From NCBI RefSeq assembly GCF_029525555.1, contig NZ_JAPDHZ010000004.1, forward strand, positions 806,001-870,000: a DNA stretch of 64,000 nt. The letters are read 5' to 3'. The stretch is from Cohnella ginsengisoli (GTDB lineage Bacteria; Bacillota; Bacilli; Paenibacillales; Paenibacillaceae). Numbering within the stretch: the stretch's first letter is position 1; every line of letters starts with the position of its first letter. Shown piece after piece: positions 45,323 through 54,110 of this stretch. The notes beneath the pieces are model-generated. The model was not told where the DNA came from. It was given only the letters and a program-made list of their open reading frames with translations, and ran no database searches. Made by a program: the position numbers and the translations under genes.

Positions 45323-46240
45323 ATGAAACTGTTATTTTTGGGCACGAGCGCGGGCCGGCCGACCGCGCATCGCAACGTAACGTCGATCGCGCTCGTCTTC
45401 CCCGAGGATCAAAACCGGTTTTGGCTATTCGACGCCGGCGAGGGCACGCAGCATCAGCTGCTGAGGTCCAAGCTGAAGCTGGGCAAGTTGAACCGGATTT
45501 TTATCACGCATATGCACGGAGACCATGTATATGGATTGCCCGGCATTTTAAGCAGCCGTACTTATTATGAGGGAGCAGGGAAGCTGGAGCTGTACGGACC
45601 GCCGGGATTGCGCGCATACGTGGAAAGCGTGCTCCGGTACAGCGAAGCGCATTTGAATTATGAGCTCGACATTCACGAGTTTGAAGGGGACGGTCAAGCG
45701 TTCGACGACGGGCGCTTCAGGATCGAGACCGGCGAGCTGGCGCATCGCGTCCGTAGCTTCGGCTACCGGATCGAGGAGCATCCCCGCTCGGGGCGGCTCG
45801 ATCTGGCTTATCTGGCCAGCCGCGGCGCGGCGCCCGGCCCGCTCTACGGCAAGCTCAAGCGCGGCGAGGATATCGTGCTGCCGGACGGCTCCGTTATCCG
45901 GGCGGCCGATGCCGTCGGTCCCAGCGCGAAAGGGCGTATCGTCACGATTTTGGGCGATACCGTCAAGTGCGAACGCGCAGCCCGATTGGCCAAAGATGCC
46001 GATCTGCTCGTCCATGAAGCGACATTCGGCATCGGACTGGAGGAGAAGGCGGCATTGTACGGGCATTCGACGTTCCTGCAGGCTGCGGAGATTGCAGCGT
46101 CCGCCGGTGCCAAGCGGCTTGTCGTCAGCCATATCAGCGCGAGATACGCCGACGAGGACGTCGAAGCGCTGATCGGCCATGCCGGCGCGGTGTTCCCGAA
46201 TATCGAGGCCGCATACGACTTCAAGGAAGTGTGCATTTAG
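45323..46240 (+). CDS. rnz: Ribonuclease Z
   Basis: 305-residue metallo-beta-lactamase-fold endonuclease that trims tRNA 3' ends. Zinc motif THMHGDHVYGLPG (HxHxDH), start MKLLFLGTSAGRPTAHRNVT, FDAGEGTQHQLL, GDTVKCERAARLAKDADLLV, VHEATF and VVSHISARY. ATG 45323 follows GAGG at eight bases. Length and motifs are normal. It precedes selD by 30 bases and could be co-transcribed with it. Confidence 0.93.
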   Translation: MKLLFLGTSAGRPTAHRNVTSIALVFPEDQNRFWLFDAGEGTQHQLLRSKLKLGKLNRIFITHMHGDHVYGLPGILSSRTYYEGAGKLELYGPPGLRAYVESVLRYSEAHLNYELDIHEFEGDGQAFDDGRFRIETGELAHRVRSFGYRIEEHPRSGRLDLAYLASRGAAPGPLYGKLKRGEDIVLPDGSVIRAADAVGPSAKGRIVTILGDTVKCERAARLAKDADLLVHEATFGIGLEEKAALYGHSTFLQAAEIAASAGAKRLVVSHISARYADEDVEALIGHAGAVFPNIEAAYDFKEVCI

Positions 46241-46270
46241 AGTCGCAGAACGTAGGAGGAGATTCGAACG

Positions 46271-47321
46271 ATGAGCGCTTCTGAAAAAATCAAATTGACT
46301 TCGTTGTCGAGCAAGGGCGGCTGCGGCTGCAAGATCGGTCCCGGGGGATCTGTCCGAAGTGATCCGAAGCTTGCAGGCCGGGCCTTCCGATCCTAACCTG
46401 CTCGTAGGCATCGATACGAGCGACGACGCAGGCGTGTACAAGCTAAGCGACGAGCTGGCCATCGTGCAGACCGTCGACTTTTTTACGCCGATCGTGGACG
46501 ACCCGTATGCGTTCGGACAGATCGCGGCAGCCAACGCCATCAGCGATATTTATGCGATGGGCGGCAAGCCTTTGACGGCGTTAAATATCGTCGCATTCCC
46601 GATTAACACGCTGGACAAGCAGATTCTCGCCGACATTTTGCGCGGTGCCGGGGACAAGGTGCGCGAGGCGGGGGCGACGCTCGTCGGCGGCCACTCCATT
46701 GACGACAAGGAGCCCAAGTTCGGACTTGCCGTCACCGGCGTCATTCATCCGGATCGCGTTAAGACGAACGCGGGCGCCAAACCGGGCAACAAGCTTATAC
46801 TGACGAAGCCGATCGGCGTAGGTATTCTCACGACTTCGATCAAAAACGACCGGCTGAGCGAGAGCGAGATCGCCCGCGTGACGCAAGTGATGGCTACGTT
46901 GAACAAGACTGCCGCCGAGACGATGGCCGGCTATGCGGTGGACGCTTGTACGGACGTCACCGGCTTCGGGCTGCTCGGACATACGCTCGAGATGGCCAAA
47001 GGCAGCGGCGTAGGCATCCGAATTCGCCAAGCCGACGTGCCCGTTCTGCCGCGCGCGAGAGAGCTCGCGGAGAGCGGTCTCGTGCCGGGCGGCACGAAAA
47101 AAAATTACGAACACGTATCGCCGCACGTGACGTTCCCCGAAGCGATGGATCAGACCGATCGCTGGGTGCTTTGCGACGCGGTCACTTCGGGCGGCCTGCT
47201 CATTGCCGTCGCGGGCGAGCAGGCGGAAGCGCTGCTTCATGCGCTGATCGCGGCCGGCGTTGAAGCGAGCATCGTCGGCGAGACGGTCGCCGAGCATCCG
47301 GGACAGATTGTCGTCGTTTGA
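46271..47321 (+). CDS. selD: Selenophosphate synthetase (frameshifted)
   Basis: 349 residues after repair. Makes selenophosphate from selenide and ATP. The Gly-rich active-site start SSKGGCGCKIGPGDLSEVI keeps Cys (not Sec). Later motifs are VGIDTSDDAGVYKL, VDFFTPIVDDPYAFGQIAAA, NAISDIYAMGG, LVGGHSIDDKEPKFGLAVTG and TDVTGFGLLGH. The five-G run at 46343-46347 should be four. ATG 46271 follows TAGGAGGAG. It is immediately followed by mnmH, which uses its product. Confidence 0.93.
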
Positions 47322-47338
47322 CGGAGGAGCGTACGCAC

Positions 47339-48397
47339 ATGTTCACTGACATCCCATGGACCGAGCTGTCCGAAAAACGGCTGCATAAGCCCGTCACGCT
47401 CATCGACGTTCGTTCGCCCGGCGAGTTCGGGAACGCCACGATTCCGGGCAGCGTCAACATTCCTTTGTTCAATGACGAGGAAAGGGCGGAGGTCGGCACG
47501 ATCTACACGCAGGTCGGCACGGAGGCCGCCAAGGAGCGAGGGTTGGAGCTCGTATCGGCCAAGCTGCCTGCCTTTATCAAACAATTTTCCGCCATCCCCG
47601 GCGATAAGGTCGTATTCTGCTGGCGAGGCGGTATGCGAAGCAAGACGACCGCGACCGTGCTGTCGCTCATGGGGATCTACAGCCAACGCCTCGCAGGCGG
47701 ATACCGCGCGTACCGCCAATGGGTGACCGAGCAGCTCGACACGCTCGCTTTTTCCCCGACGCCGATCGTGCTGCAAGGCTCGACGGGCTCGGGAAAAACG
47801 GAAATGCTGCTTCGGCTCAAGCAAGAGGGCCTGCCCGTCATCGATCTGGAGGGCATGGCCGGGCACCGCGGATCGATCTTCGGCGGGATCGGCCTTCGTC
47901 CGAACAATCAGAAGACGTTCGATTCACTGCTGCTTGACGCTTTAATCGCTTACCGGGACGAGCCCTTCGTCCTCTTCGAGGCCGAGAGCAAGCGCGTCGG
48001 CAAAATCGTCGTGCCCGACGTGCTGTACGGCTCGCGGTCGCGCGGCTATCAGATCACGGTCGAGCTCCCCGTGGAGGTTCGCGCCGTTCAAATTTTGCGG
48101 GACTATGAGCCTTGGAAACACGAGCAGGCCTGCATCGCCTCTTTTTCGCGCATACGCGAGCGCATCCATACGCCGATCGCCGCCGAGATCGAAGGCTGCC
48201 TCAGAACCGGGCGCTTCCAACCGGCGGTCGAACTGCTTCTGAAGCATTACTACGATCCGCTTTATGCGCACTCGACCGCTGCCGCGCTCGATTCCGGCAT
48301 TCGAATCATGACGGTGACGGCGGATTCGATCGATTCGGCTTACGCCGAAGTGAAGCGCGCGATCGAGTCGATTACGCGCAACGCGCTGGCGCATTAA
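47339..48397 (+). CDS. mnmH: tRNA 2-selenouridine synthase
   Basis: 352 residues, intact. Replaces sulfur by selenium at wobble uridine 34 of tRNA. N-terminal rhodanese domain with the catalytic Cys in VVFCWRGGMRSKT; C-terminal P-loop domain (LQGSTGSGKTEML), then DLEGMAGHRGSIFGGIG and FVLFEAESKRVGKI. ATG 47339 after GGAGG is chosen; TTG 47318 overlapping the selD stop is possible. The selD-mnmH pair indicates the selenouridine branch of selenium use; no selA or selB is in the window. Confidence 0.93.
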   Translation: MFTDIPWTELSEKRLHKPVTLIDVRSPGEFGNATIPGSVNIPLFNDEERAEVGTIYTQVGTEAAKERGLELVSAKLPAFIKQFSAIPGDKVVFCWRGGMRSKTTATVLSLMGIYSQRLAGGYRAYRQWVTEQLDTLAFSPTPIVLQGSTGSGKTEMLLRLKQEGLPVIDLEGMAGHRGSIFGGIGLRPNNQKTFDSLLLDALIAYRDEPFVLFEAESKRVGKIVVPDVLYGSRSRGYQITVELPVEVRAVQILRDYEPWKHEQACIASFSRIRERIHTPIAAEIEGCLRTGRFQPAVELLLKHYYDPLYAHSTAAALDSGIRIMTVTADSIDSAYAEVKRAIESITRNALAH

Positions 48398-48405
48398 ACG
48401 GATCG

Positions 48406-48452
48406 AAAAGACGCTTCCTTCCCGCAATCGCGGAAAGGAAGCGTCTTTTTTT
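48406..48452. terminator. Rho-independent terminator
   Basis: AAAAGACGCTTCCTT pairs with AAGGAAGCGTCTTTT, followed by more T. It ends the selD-mnmH operon, and a T-tract on the other strand may serve the convergent SDR gene. Confidence 0.88.
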
Positions 48453-48489
48453 AGGCTAAATTCAACTGCGAGCTGCGCGTCCGATCAGA

Positions 48490-49251
48490 TCAATAAGCCG
48501 ACCAACCGCCGTCAGCCGTCACGACGGTGCCGTTGACGAAAGCCGAATCGTCCGAGGCCAGGAACAACGCGACCGAGGCGATCGCGGACGGATCGCCGAC
48601 GTCCGTGCGCTGCAGCGCCATGCCCGCCATCGCTTGCTCGAGGCCGAACGGATCCGGCTGCGAGCCGCCGATGCCGATATTGGTCGCGACGGCGCCAGGC
48701 GCGATCGCGTTGCAGCGGATGCCGAGCTTGCCGTATTGGAAGCCGACGTTTTTAGTCAAGCCGATCACGGCATGCTTGGAAGCCGTGTAGGCCGCGCCTG
48801 CGCGGGAGCCGAAAAGCCCGCCGATCGAAGCCGTGTTGACGATGACGCCTTTGCCTTGCGCCTTCATGATGGGAAGCGCTTTGCGAATCGCCCGCATCGG
48901 TCCCGTCACGTTGATATCCATCACCCGCGTCCACATGTCGTCGGTGACGGCTTCGGCGGACATCATGGCGTCCATGATGCCGGCATTGTTGACGAGGACA
49001 TCAAGGCGTCCGAAGGTATCCACGGCCGTATCGATCATGAGGGACACGTCTTCTTCCTTAGAGACGTTGGCGACGACGCCCTTGGCCTGACCGCCTGCCG
49101 ATGCGATCTCGGCGACGACCGCTTCGACGGCCGCGCCGTTAATATCGGCGACGACGACCTTCGCGCCTTCTTGTACGAACAGCAGGGCCATCGCTTTGCC
49201 CATGCCCGAGGCGGCGCCCGTAATGACGACGGATTTGTCCTGCAGCTTCAT
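48490..49251 (-). CDS. Short-chain dehydrogenase/reductase
   Basis: 253-residue classical SDR. Cofactor loop GAASGMGKAMA, Asp in VVADINGAA (suggesting NAD preference), NNAGIMDAM, catalytic Ser in NTASIGG, and Tyr/Lys in AAYTASKHAVIG. It ends FVNGTVVTADGGWSAY, typical of the FabG/glucose-dehydrogenase-like branch. The ATG at 49251 follows GGAGG. Divergent from a TetR repressor whose operator lies between the genes, so repression is likely. Substrate unknown. Confidence 0.88.
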   Translation of the reverse strand: MKLQDKSVVITGAASGMGKAMALLFVQEGAKVVVADINGAAVEAVVAEIASAGGQAKGVVANVSKEEDVSLMIDTAVDTFGRLDVLVNNAGIMDAMMSAEAVTDDMWTRVMDINVTGPMRAIRKALPIMKAQGKGVIVNTASIGGLFGSRAGAAYTASKHAVIGLTKNVGFQYGKLGIRCNAIAPGAVATNIGIGGSQPDPFGLEQAMAGMALQRTDVGDPSAIASVALFLASDDSAFVNGTVVTADGGWSAY

Positions 49252-49287
49252 TCGAATCATCCTCCGGAAAGTATTATGTAGGCTTTG

Positions 49288-49316
49288 TTGTTTGGCGACA
49301 TCGTGTCGCCTATAAT
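49288..49316 (+). promoter_or_regulatory. TetR promoter with operator filling the spacer
   Basis: TTGTTT (49288-49293) and TATAAT (49311-49316) are separated by exactly 17 bases, and those bases are the palindrome GGCGACA-TCG-TGTCGCC (49294-49310). Repressor binding would block both boxes. The weaker divergent promoter toward the SDR gene (CATAAT near 49275-49280) is also close. Confidence 0.78.
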
Positions 49317-49422
49317 AATAACGAACGAGACGTGCTCCGGGCGTACACTTTGCCCGAATGTGTCGTCTAATCGGAAAAATCTCGGCAACGTCGCAATCGC
49401 GCGAAAGGGGAATTCGATACGG

Positions 49423-50028
49423 ATGACGCGAACGCACGAATCCGATACGAGAGTCGTCCGGTCCCGCAAAGCGTTAAAGTCCGCGCTGCTCCGGCTGCTG
49501 GCGGAAAAGCCGTTCAGCCTGATCAAAACCAATGAAATCGCGAAGTCGGCCGGCATTAACCGGGTGACCTTCTACGATCATTACTCGACGAAAGAAGAGC
49601 TGCTCGACGAGATCGTCGACGACGTGCTTTCCGAATACGGAGAAATTATCGAAGGAAGTCCCGCGGACGCGAAGGGATTGGCATCCAAGGACGAGCTATA
49701 CCAGACGATTACCAGCACGGTGAGGCATATTAAAAAACACGCGGATTTTTACCGCATCATGCTGCTGACCAACGGCGTGCCCGATCTGTCCAACCGGCTT
49801 CACGAGCAAATGAGCGCTTCGCTTCACAAAACGTTCCGCAAAGCCACGATGCTATCTTCATCCATCGAATACGATCTTTACATCGATTGGATCATCGGCG
49901 GCGCAATCGGCATTTACAAAAATTGGCTTCAAAACGGGCTGCGTCAAACGGAGGAAGAAATTGCGAAGCAGATGTTGATCATCACGACATCCTCGGTCCG
50001 CGGACTCGATCGGCCGCGCATACGTTAA
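49423..50028 (+). CDS. TetR/AcrR-family regulator
   Basis: 201 residues. N-terminal helix-turn-helix: ALKSALLRLLAEKPFSLIKT, NEIAKSAGINRVTFYDHYST, KEELLDEIVDDVL. The C-terminal ligand domain is all-helical (TSTVRHIKKHADFYRIMLLT, IDWIIGGAIGIYKNWLQNG), like TetR_C_7/DhaS-type regulators. ATG 49423 lies behind AAAGGGG with long spacing. It probably represses itself and the divergent SDR gene through the palindrome at 49294-49310. Confidence 0.88.
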   Translation: MTRTHESDTRVVRSRKALKSALLRLLAEKPFSLIKTNEIAKSAGINRVTFYDHYSTKEELLDEIVDDVLSEYGEIIEGSPADAKGLASKDELYQTITSTVRHIKKHADFYRIMLLTNGVPDLSNRLHEQMSASLHKTFRKATMLSSSIEYDLYIDWIIGGAIGIYKNWLQNGLRQTEEEIAKQMLIITTSSVRGLDRPRIR

Positions 50029-50078
50029 CTACGAAAGTCCAACCATGACGTGAGCTATAGTCCGCCGTATAACTCGGT

Positions 50079-50108
50079 TTGGCGCATGCGGCCGGCGTGT
50101 GGTACGAT
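50079..50108 (+). promoter_or_regulatory. Probable promoter of the Nif3-like gene
   Basis: TTGGCG (50079-50084), 18 bases, TACGAT (50103-50108). Confidence 0.5.
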
Positions 50109-50164
50109 GCCAAAGAACAAATACGGAATCATGGCGGATAGGATGCGAAGAGGGGACGGTTTTT

Positions 50165-50959
50165 ATGACGATTTCCGTAGGACAGGTGCTCGATTTTTTG
50201 ACGGCGCCGGTCGGCGAGCTTGACGGCACGGTAGATACGCTCAAGAGCGGCAGTCGGGACGAAGCGGTTCGTGGCATTTCAGTCGCATTCACGGCCACGT
50301 ACGACGTCATTCGACGCGCGGTCGCGTCCGGTTCCAATCTGATCATCGTGCACGAACCGACTTATTTCAATCATTTGGACGAAACGGACTGGTTGAGCGG
50401 CGACCCGGTCTATGAGCGCAAGCAATCCTTGATCGCGTCGTCCGGGGTATCGATATTCCGGCTTCACGATTATATCCATGAATACAAGCCCGACGGCATC
50501 GTCGAAGGCATGCTGAGCGCGCTTGGCTGGGAGGCCTATGCCGATCCCGACGAGCCCACGCTGTTGACGCTGCCCCAAGACGCGGGTCGCACCGTGCGTT
50601 CTATCGCCGAAGAAGCGAAGCGCAAGCTCGGTATCGCGAGCGTGCAGGTCGCGGGAAATCCGGAGCTTCCCGTCGCCCGATTCGGCCTCGCGGTCGGGGC
50701 GCCGGGCGGACGGGCGCAGATGGCTTATTTAAGAGAAAAAGACATCGATCTTCTGATCGCGGGCGAGACCAACGAGTGGGAGACCAACGAATATGTCCGG
50801 GACGCGATGGATATGGGCTTGAGCAAGGCCATGATAATTCTGGGCCATCAGAAGAGCGAAGAAGCAGGCATGCGCACGGTCGTCAAGCTGCTGCGCGACG
50901 CTTTTCCCGCGCTGCCGGTCGAGTTGTTGGAAATACCTTCGGCGCTTCGGCGGATTTAA
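50165..50959 (+). CDS. Nif3-like dinuclear metal centre protein (DUF34)
   Basis: 264 residues, intact. Family landmarks: TISVGQVLDFLTAP at the start, AFTATYDVIRRAVASGSNLI, IVHEPTYFNHLDETDW (metal-binding His region), SIFRLHDYIHEYKPDGIV (second His set) and LLIAGETNEWETNEYV. ATG 50165 follows GAGGGGACGG. The family is universal but its molecular role is unsettled; proposals include a GTP cyclohydrolase-like activity and metal handling. It sits alone ahead of the methyltransferase-TPR gene. Confidence 0.78.
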   Translation: MTISVGQVLDFLTAPVGELDGTVDTLKSGSRDEAVRGISVAFTATYDVIRRAVASGSNLIIVHEPTYFNHLDETDWLSGDPVYERKQSLIASSGVSIFRLHDYIHEYKPDGIVEGMLSALGWEAYADPDEPTLLTLPQDAGRTVRSIAEEAKRKLGIASVQVAGNPELPVARFGLAVGAPGGRAQMAYLREKDIDLLIAGETNEWETNEYVRDAMDMGLSKAMIILGHQKSEEAGMRTVVKLLRDAFPALPVELLEIPSALRRI

Positions 50960-51007
50960 ATGCGGGGAAGCCGAATCATAAAATAGACGGAAGCAGGTTA
51001 CCTCGGC

Positions 51008-52557
51008 ATGACAGCGATCGAAAGTCAGAAATACCGCTTTAGCGAAGCGCCCCTTTGGGAGCTGCAGCGCGCCTATTACGAGCAATTGGGATTAAAGGCC
51101 TGGAACAACGACCAGGTCCCGCAATACATTACGAGCAATCCGATGATCGGGGCGGCCTACGCGGAGATGATCTTCGGCTTTTTGCAGGACCGCGCTGCGC
51201 AAGGAGAGACTGAGGAGACGGTAACGCTCGTCGAACTGGGCGCCGGCGCGGGTCGCCTGGCGTACCATGTGCTTCATGAGCTTGCCCTTCTGAAGTCGTA
51301 CGCCGGCATCTCATTGCCGCCCTTGCGTTATGTCATGACCGATCTCGCGCTTAAAAACGTGGAAGGCTGGCGCGGGCATCCGGCGTTGGCGGCGTTCATC
51401 GAGGAGGGGGGCGCTCGATCTCGCGACGTTCGACGCCGAGCGCGACACGGAGCTGAAGCTGATCGTCTCCGGCGAGACGATCGTGCCGGGACAGCTTCGC
51501 CAGCCTTTGCTTGTCGTGGCGAACTACTTTTTTTGACGCGATTCCGCAAGAGCTCATCTACATCGGCGAGGGTCTCGTCTACGATTGCGATGTCGTCGTC
51601 GGCCAGGCCGATCCCGAACCGGGCTTGACGCTGTCGGAGCAGCTCAAGCGATTGACGCTGTCCTACGAGCACCGGCGGGCGCCGCGGTTCGAGGACGCGC
51701 AATACCCGTACCGCGAAGTCATCTCGCTGTATCAGCGCGAGCTTGAGGATTCGCACGTGCTATTTCCCGAGATCGGCTTGCGATGCCTGGAGCGGCTCGG
51801 TCGGCTGTCTCGCGCCGGCTTCGCGATGATCACGGCGGATAAGGGCGATCATCGGCTGGACAACTGGCGCTTCGCGGAGCCGCCGCAGCTCGTTCACCAT
51901 GGCAGCATCTCGTTGACGGCCAATTACCACGCGGTCCGGCACGTTTTCGAGAGCAGGGGCGCGGAAGCGCTTTTCACCGACCACCATTACAACAACATCA
52001 ACGTGGCGTGCATCCTCATGCTGGATTCGCCGCAGCGCTACGCGAATACGAGGCTCGCCTACCGCAAGAGCGTCGCGCGGTTCGGCCCGGACGATTTCTT
52101 CAGCTTAAAGCTGTGGGCCGACCGCGAGATCGACAAGATGCGGCTTCAGCAAATCCTCGCGTTCTGGCGGCTCGGGGGCTACGACGCGGAATGGTTCATT
52201 CAGACCGCCAAGCGGATATCCAGCCTTCTCGAGGGCGCCAACGACGAAGAGAAGCTGGATCTGCGCGGCGGCATTCTTCGGATGTGGACGTCCTTTTATA
52301 TCATGCCGCAGCGCTACGATCTCGCGCTCGACGCCGGGCTGATCCTGTTCGAGATGGACATGTACGCGGACGCTAAACCGCTGCTCGACGCTTCGGCGCA
52401 GGCCGACGACGATCCCGTCTCGACGGTGTACTTCTGCCTGGCGATTTGCAGCCTGGAAATGGAGCAGGAGGAAGAGGCAAAAGCGTACCTGCACCGGGCG
52501 CTGGAGCTTGAGCCCGACCATGAGGAGGCGATCAAGCTCCTTGAAGCCTTAGGCTAG
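51008..52557 (+). CDS. SAM-methyltransferase-like protein with C-terminal TPR (frameshifted)
   Basis: 515 residues after repair. N-terminal part resembles the MidA/NDUFAF7-type methyltransferase fold: NPMIGAAYAEMIFGFLQDRA, SAM loop VTLVELGAGAGRLAYHVLHE, LPPLRYVMTDLALKN and LLVVANYFFDAIPQELIYIG. The C-terminal 100 residues look like tetratricopeptide helices (YFCLAICSLEMEQEEEAKAY, LHRALELEPDHEEAIKLLEAL). Breaks: 51406-51411 (six G, five expected) and 51528-51534 (seven T, six expected). A protein or peptide methyl acceptor bound through the TPR is plausible but inferred. Confidence 0.7.
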
Positions 52558-52620
52558 GGATGGAGTTAGTGCGCAGAGAAGCGCGGAAGGATCCTTGTCG
52601 GCTCTCTGCGGGGACACGTT

Positions 52621-53532
52621 TTATTCCCACCAATGTACCATTTTGCGATAACCGACATCCCAGATCGCCGCGTTTCCTTCGATGACGATCCGGAGCTCGT
52701 CGATCCGATCGAAAGGGACGATGATCGTTTCCATGCCGGACACGTACTCGCCGCTGAATTCGGCGAACGGCGCACCGTCGGCGAAGAGCGATACGCGCCC
52801 CTCATGAGCCAAGCGATCCGGAATTCCGTAATTCGCGTAAAAGCGTACGTTCTTCAGATGACCCAACCGAAACGTGTAAGACGAGCTTGTACCGGCGACG
52901 TAAGCATTGTACAGAGGCGTGACGGGTTGTCCGCCGACGGCGAAGGCGGGGACGCGCCCTGCAGCGGAAACGTTCGCTCCTTCCGAAAGGTTGATTGGTT
53001 GGAAGGCGCCTTCTTTCGTCTGAAGGGCCGCTTTCAATCCTTCCGATGCGAACGTAGCGCCGACAAGCAGCGCCATCGCGCTCAAGACGATCACCGCGCA
53101 TTTGCGGGCGGGGCGACCGGACGCGGAACCGATCCGCCAGGCGGCATAACCGATGCTGGCGCCCAAAGTGTTGGAAATAATGTCGTCCACGTCGAAGGAG
53201 CCGAGGCGCGTCAGCCCCTGCAGCGTCTCCAGAAGCGTAATGGCCAGCAAAAAGCTAGCGGCGAATCTTGCGAAGGACCAGCGGTATAAATAAGGAATCA
53301 CGATGCCGAAGGGGATATAGGCCGCGACGTTCCCGAAGCCGAACAACCACATAAAAGTGGGCTTCGGGAACCGCAGAGGAACGGTCTCCGGCACGAACAT
53401 GAACGTATAACCGATGTCGCCCCCCGCGCGGCCCGTCCTGTTGAACGCGAGGAACATAAAATACAAAACGAACAATGCGTACAGCACGGCGGCTGCCGCG
53501 ACGATTTTTCTTTTTTCCGGCTTCAATGGCAT
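52621..53532 (-). CDS. VanZ-like membrane protein with C-terminal extracellular domain
   Basis: 303 residues, intact. Residues 10-165 carry four or five membrane helices with VanZ features (YALFVLYFMFLAFNRTGR, NVAAYIPFGIVIPYLYRWSF, LLETLQGLTRLGSFDVDDII, SNTLGASIGYAAW). The last 120 residues form an exported beta-rich domain (YNAYVAGTSSSYTFRLG, VSLFADGAPFAEFSGEYVSG, IIVPFDRIDELRIVIEGN), resembling an NPCBM carbohydrate-binding module. The ATG at 53532 follows AAAGGAG. Roles for VanZ proteins include low-level teicoplanin resistance; here only the fold is supported. Confidence 0.72.
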   Translation of the reverse strand: MPLKPEKRKIVAAAAVLYALFVLYFMFLAFNRTGRAGGDIGYTFMFVPETVPLRFPKPTFMWLFGFGNVAAYIPFGIVIPYLYRWSFARFAASFLLAITLLETLQGLTRLGSFDVDDIISNTLGASIGYAAWRIGSASGRPARKCAVIVLSAMALLVGATFASEGLKAALQTKEGAFQPINLSEGANVSAAGRVPAFAVGGQPVTPLYNAYVAGTSSSYTFRLGHLKNVRFYANYGIPDRLAHEGRVSLFADGAPFAEFSGEYVSGMETIIVPFDRIDELRIVIEGNAAIWDVGYRKMVHWWE

Positions 53533-53628
53533 ACTCCTTTGGAAAGTTGTTATCGGGCATACATACACGGTGCCGAAGACGAACATGGCGGTGCAGTACG
53601 CCGGCAGCCGTAGTAGGAAGGCGCATGA

Positions 53629-53668
53629 AAAAACAGCCTTGAGCGGAAGTGCGCCCAAGGCTGTTTTT
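53629..53668 (-). terminator. Rho-independent terminator (minus strand)
   Basis: AAAACAGCCTTG and CAAGGCTGTTTT form the stem. On the minus strand the hairpin is followed by six T, downstream of the Cse60-like gene. Confidence 0.8.
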
Positions 53669-53718
53669 CATGTTCACCCAGCGCTCTTCGGAAGACGCCG
53701 AAGGATCCATGTCCGCGT

Positions 53719-53904
53719 TTATTTCGTTTTGTACACGATTAAAATCGAAGCGCGCTGATGAACGAGGCCCTGCGTCTGCGACTTGGCATAGGAGCCGTAA
53801 AGAACGTTGACCACCTGTTCTTCTTCCAAGCCGGCCAAAAATTCGTTGGCTCTTTTTTCTGCGAGCGAGTATTCGGTATCTAGGAATTCCTTCACTTGGA
53901 TCAA
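53719..53904 (-). CDS. Cse60-like sporulation protein
   Basis: 61 residues. TTG start at 53904, six bases after AGGAGAGG. The sequence MIQVKEFLDTEYSLAEKRAN, then FLAGLEEEQVVNVLYGSY and ASILIVYKTK, matches the shape of B. subtilis Cse60, a small sporulation-specific protein. This is from memory of the family, not a search. No membrane segment. Single gene with a promoter upstream and terminator downstream. Its molecular role is unknown. Confidence 0.6.
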   Translation of the reverse strand: MIQVKEFLDTEYSLAEKRANEFLAGLEEEQVVNVLYGSYAKSQTQGLVHQRASILIVYKTK

Positions 53905-53948
53905 GCTTGACCTCTCCTATTCAAGGTGTGTTGAGGGATCTTCGTCTC

Positions 53949-53976
53949 ATCATAGCACAAAAAATCTCCGTGTCCA
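53949..53976 (-). promoter_or_regulatory. Promoter of the Cse60-like gene
   Basis: On the minus strand TGGACA (53976-53971), 16 bases, TATGAT (53954-53949), 45 bases before the TTG start. It looks like sigma-A, although a sporulation sigma factor could also use this region. Confidence 0.55.
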
Positions 53977-54049
53977 CCCTCGCTCAGGATTTGGCGTTTT
54001 GGTTATCATGAAAGAATCATGTCAGCGATCGGCGTTGAAAATTCGGGCT

Positions 54050-54079
54050 TTGCAAGTTACATCCCATGTGAGTTATACT
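54050..54079 (+). promoter_or_regulatory. Promoter of ddh
   Basis: TTGCAA (54050-54055), 18 bases, TATACT (54074-54079), 32 bases before the start codon. Confidence 0.65.
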
Positions 54080-54110
54080 TTTGTGGATATTCGCTAAGGG
54101 GGAAACGATC

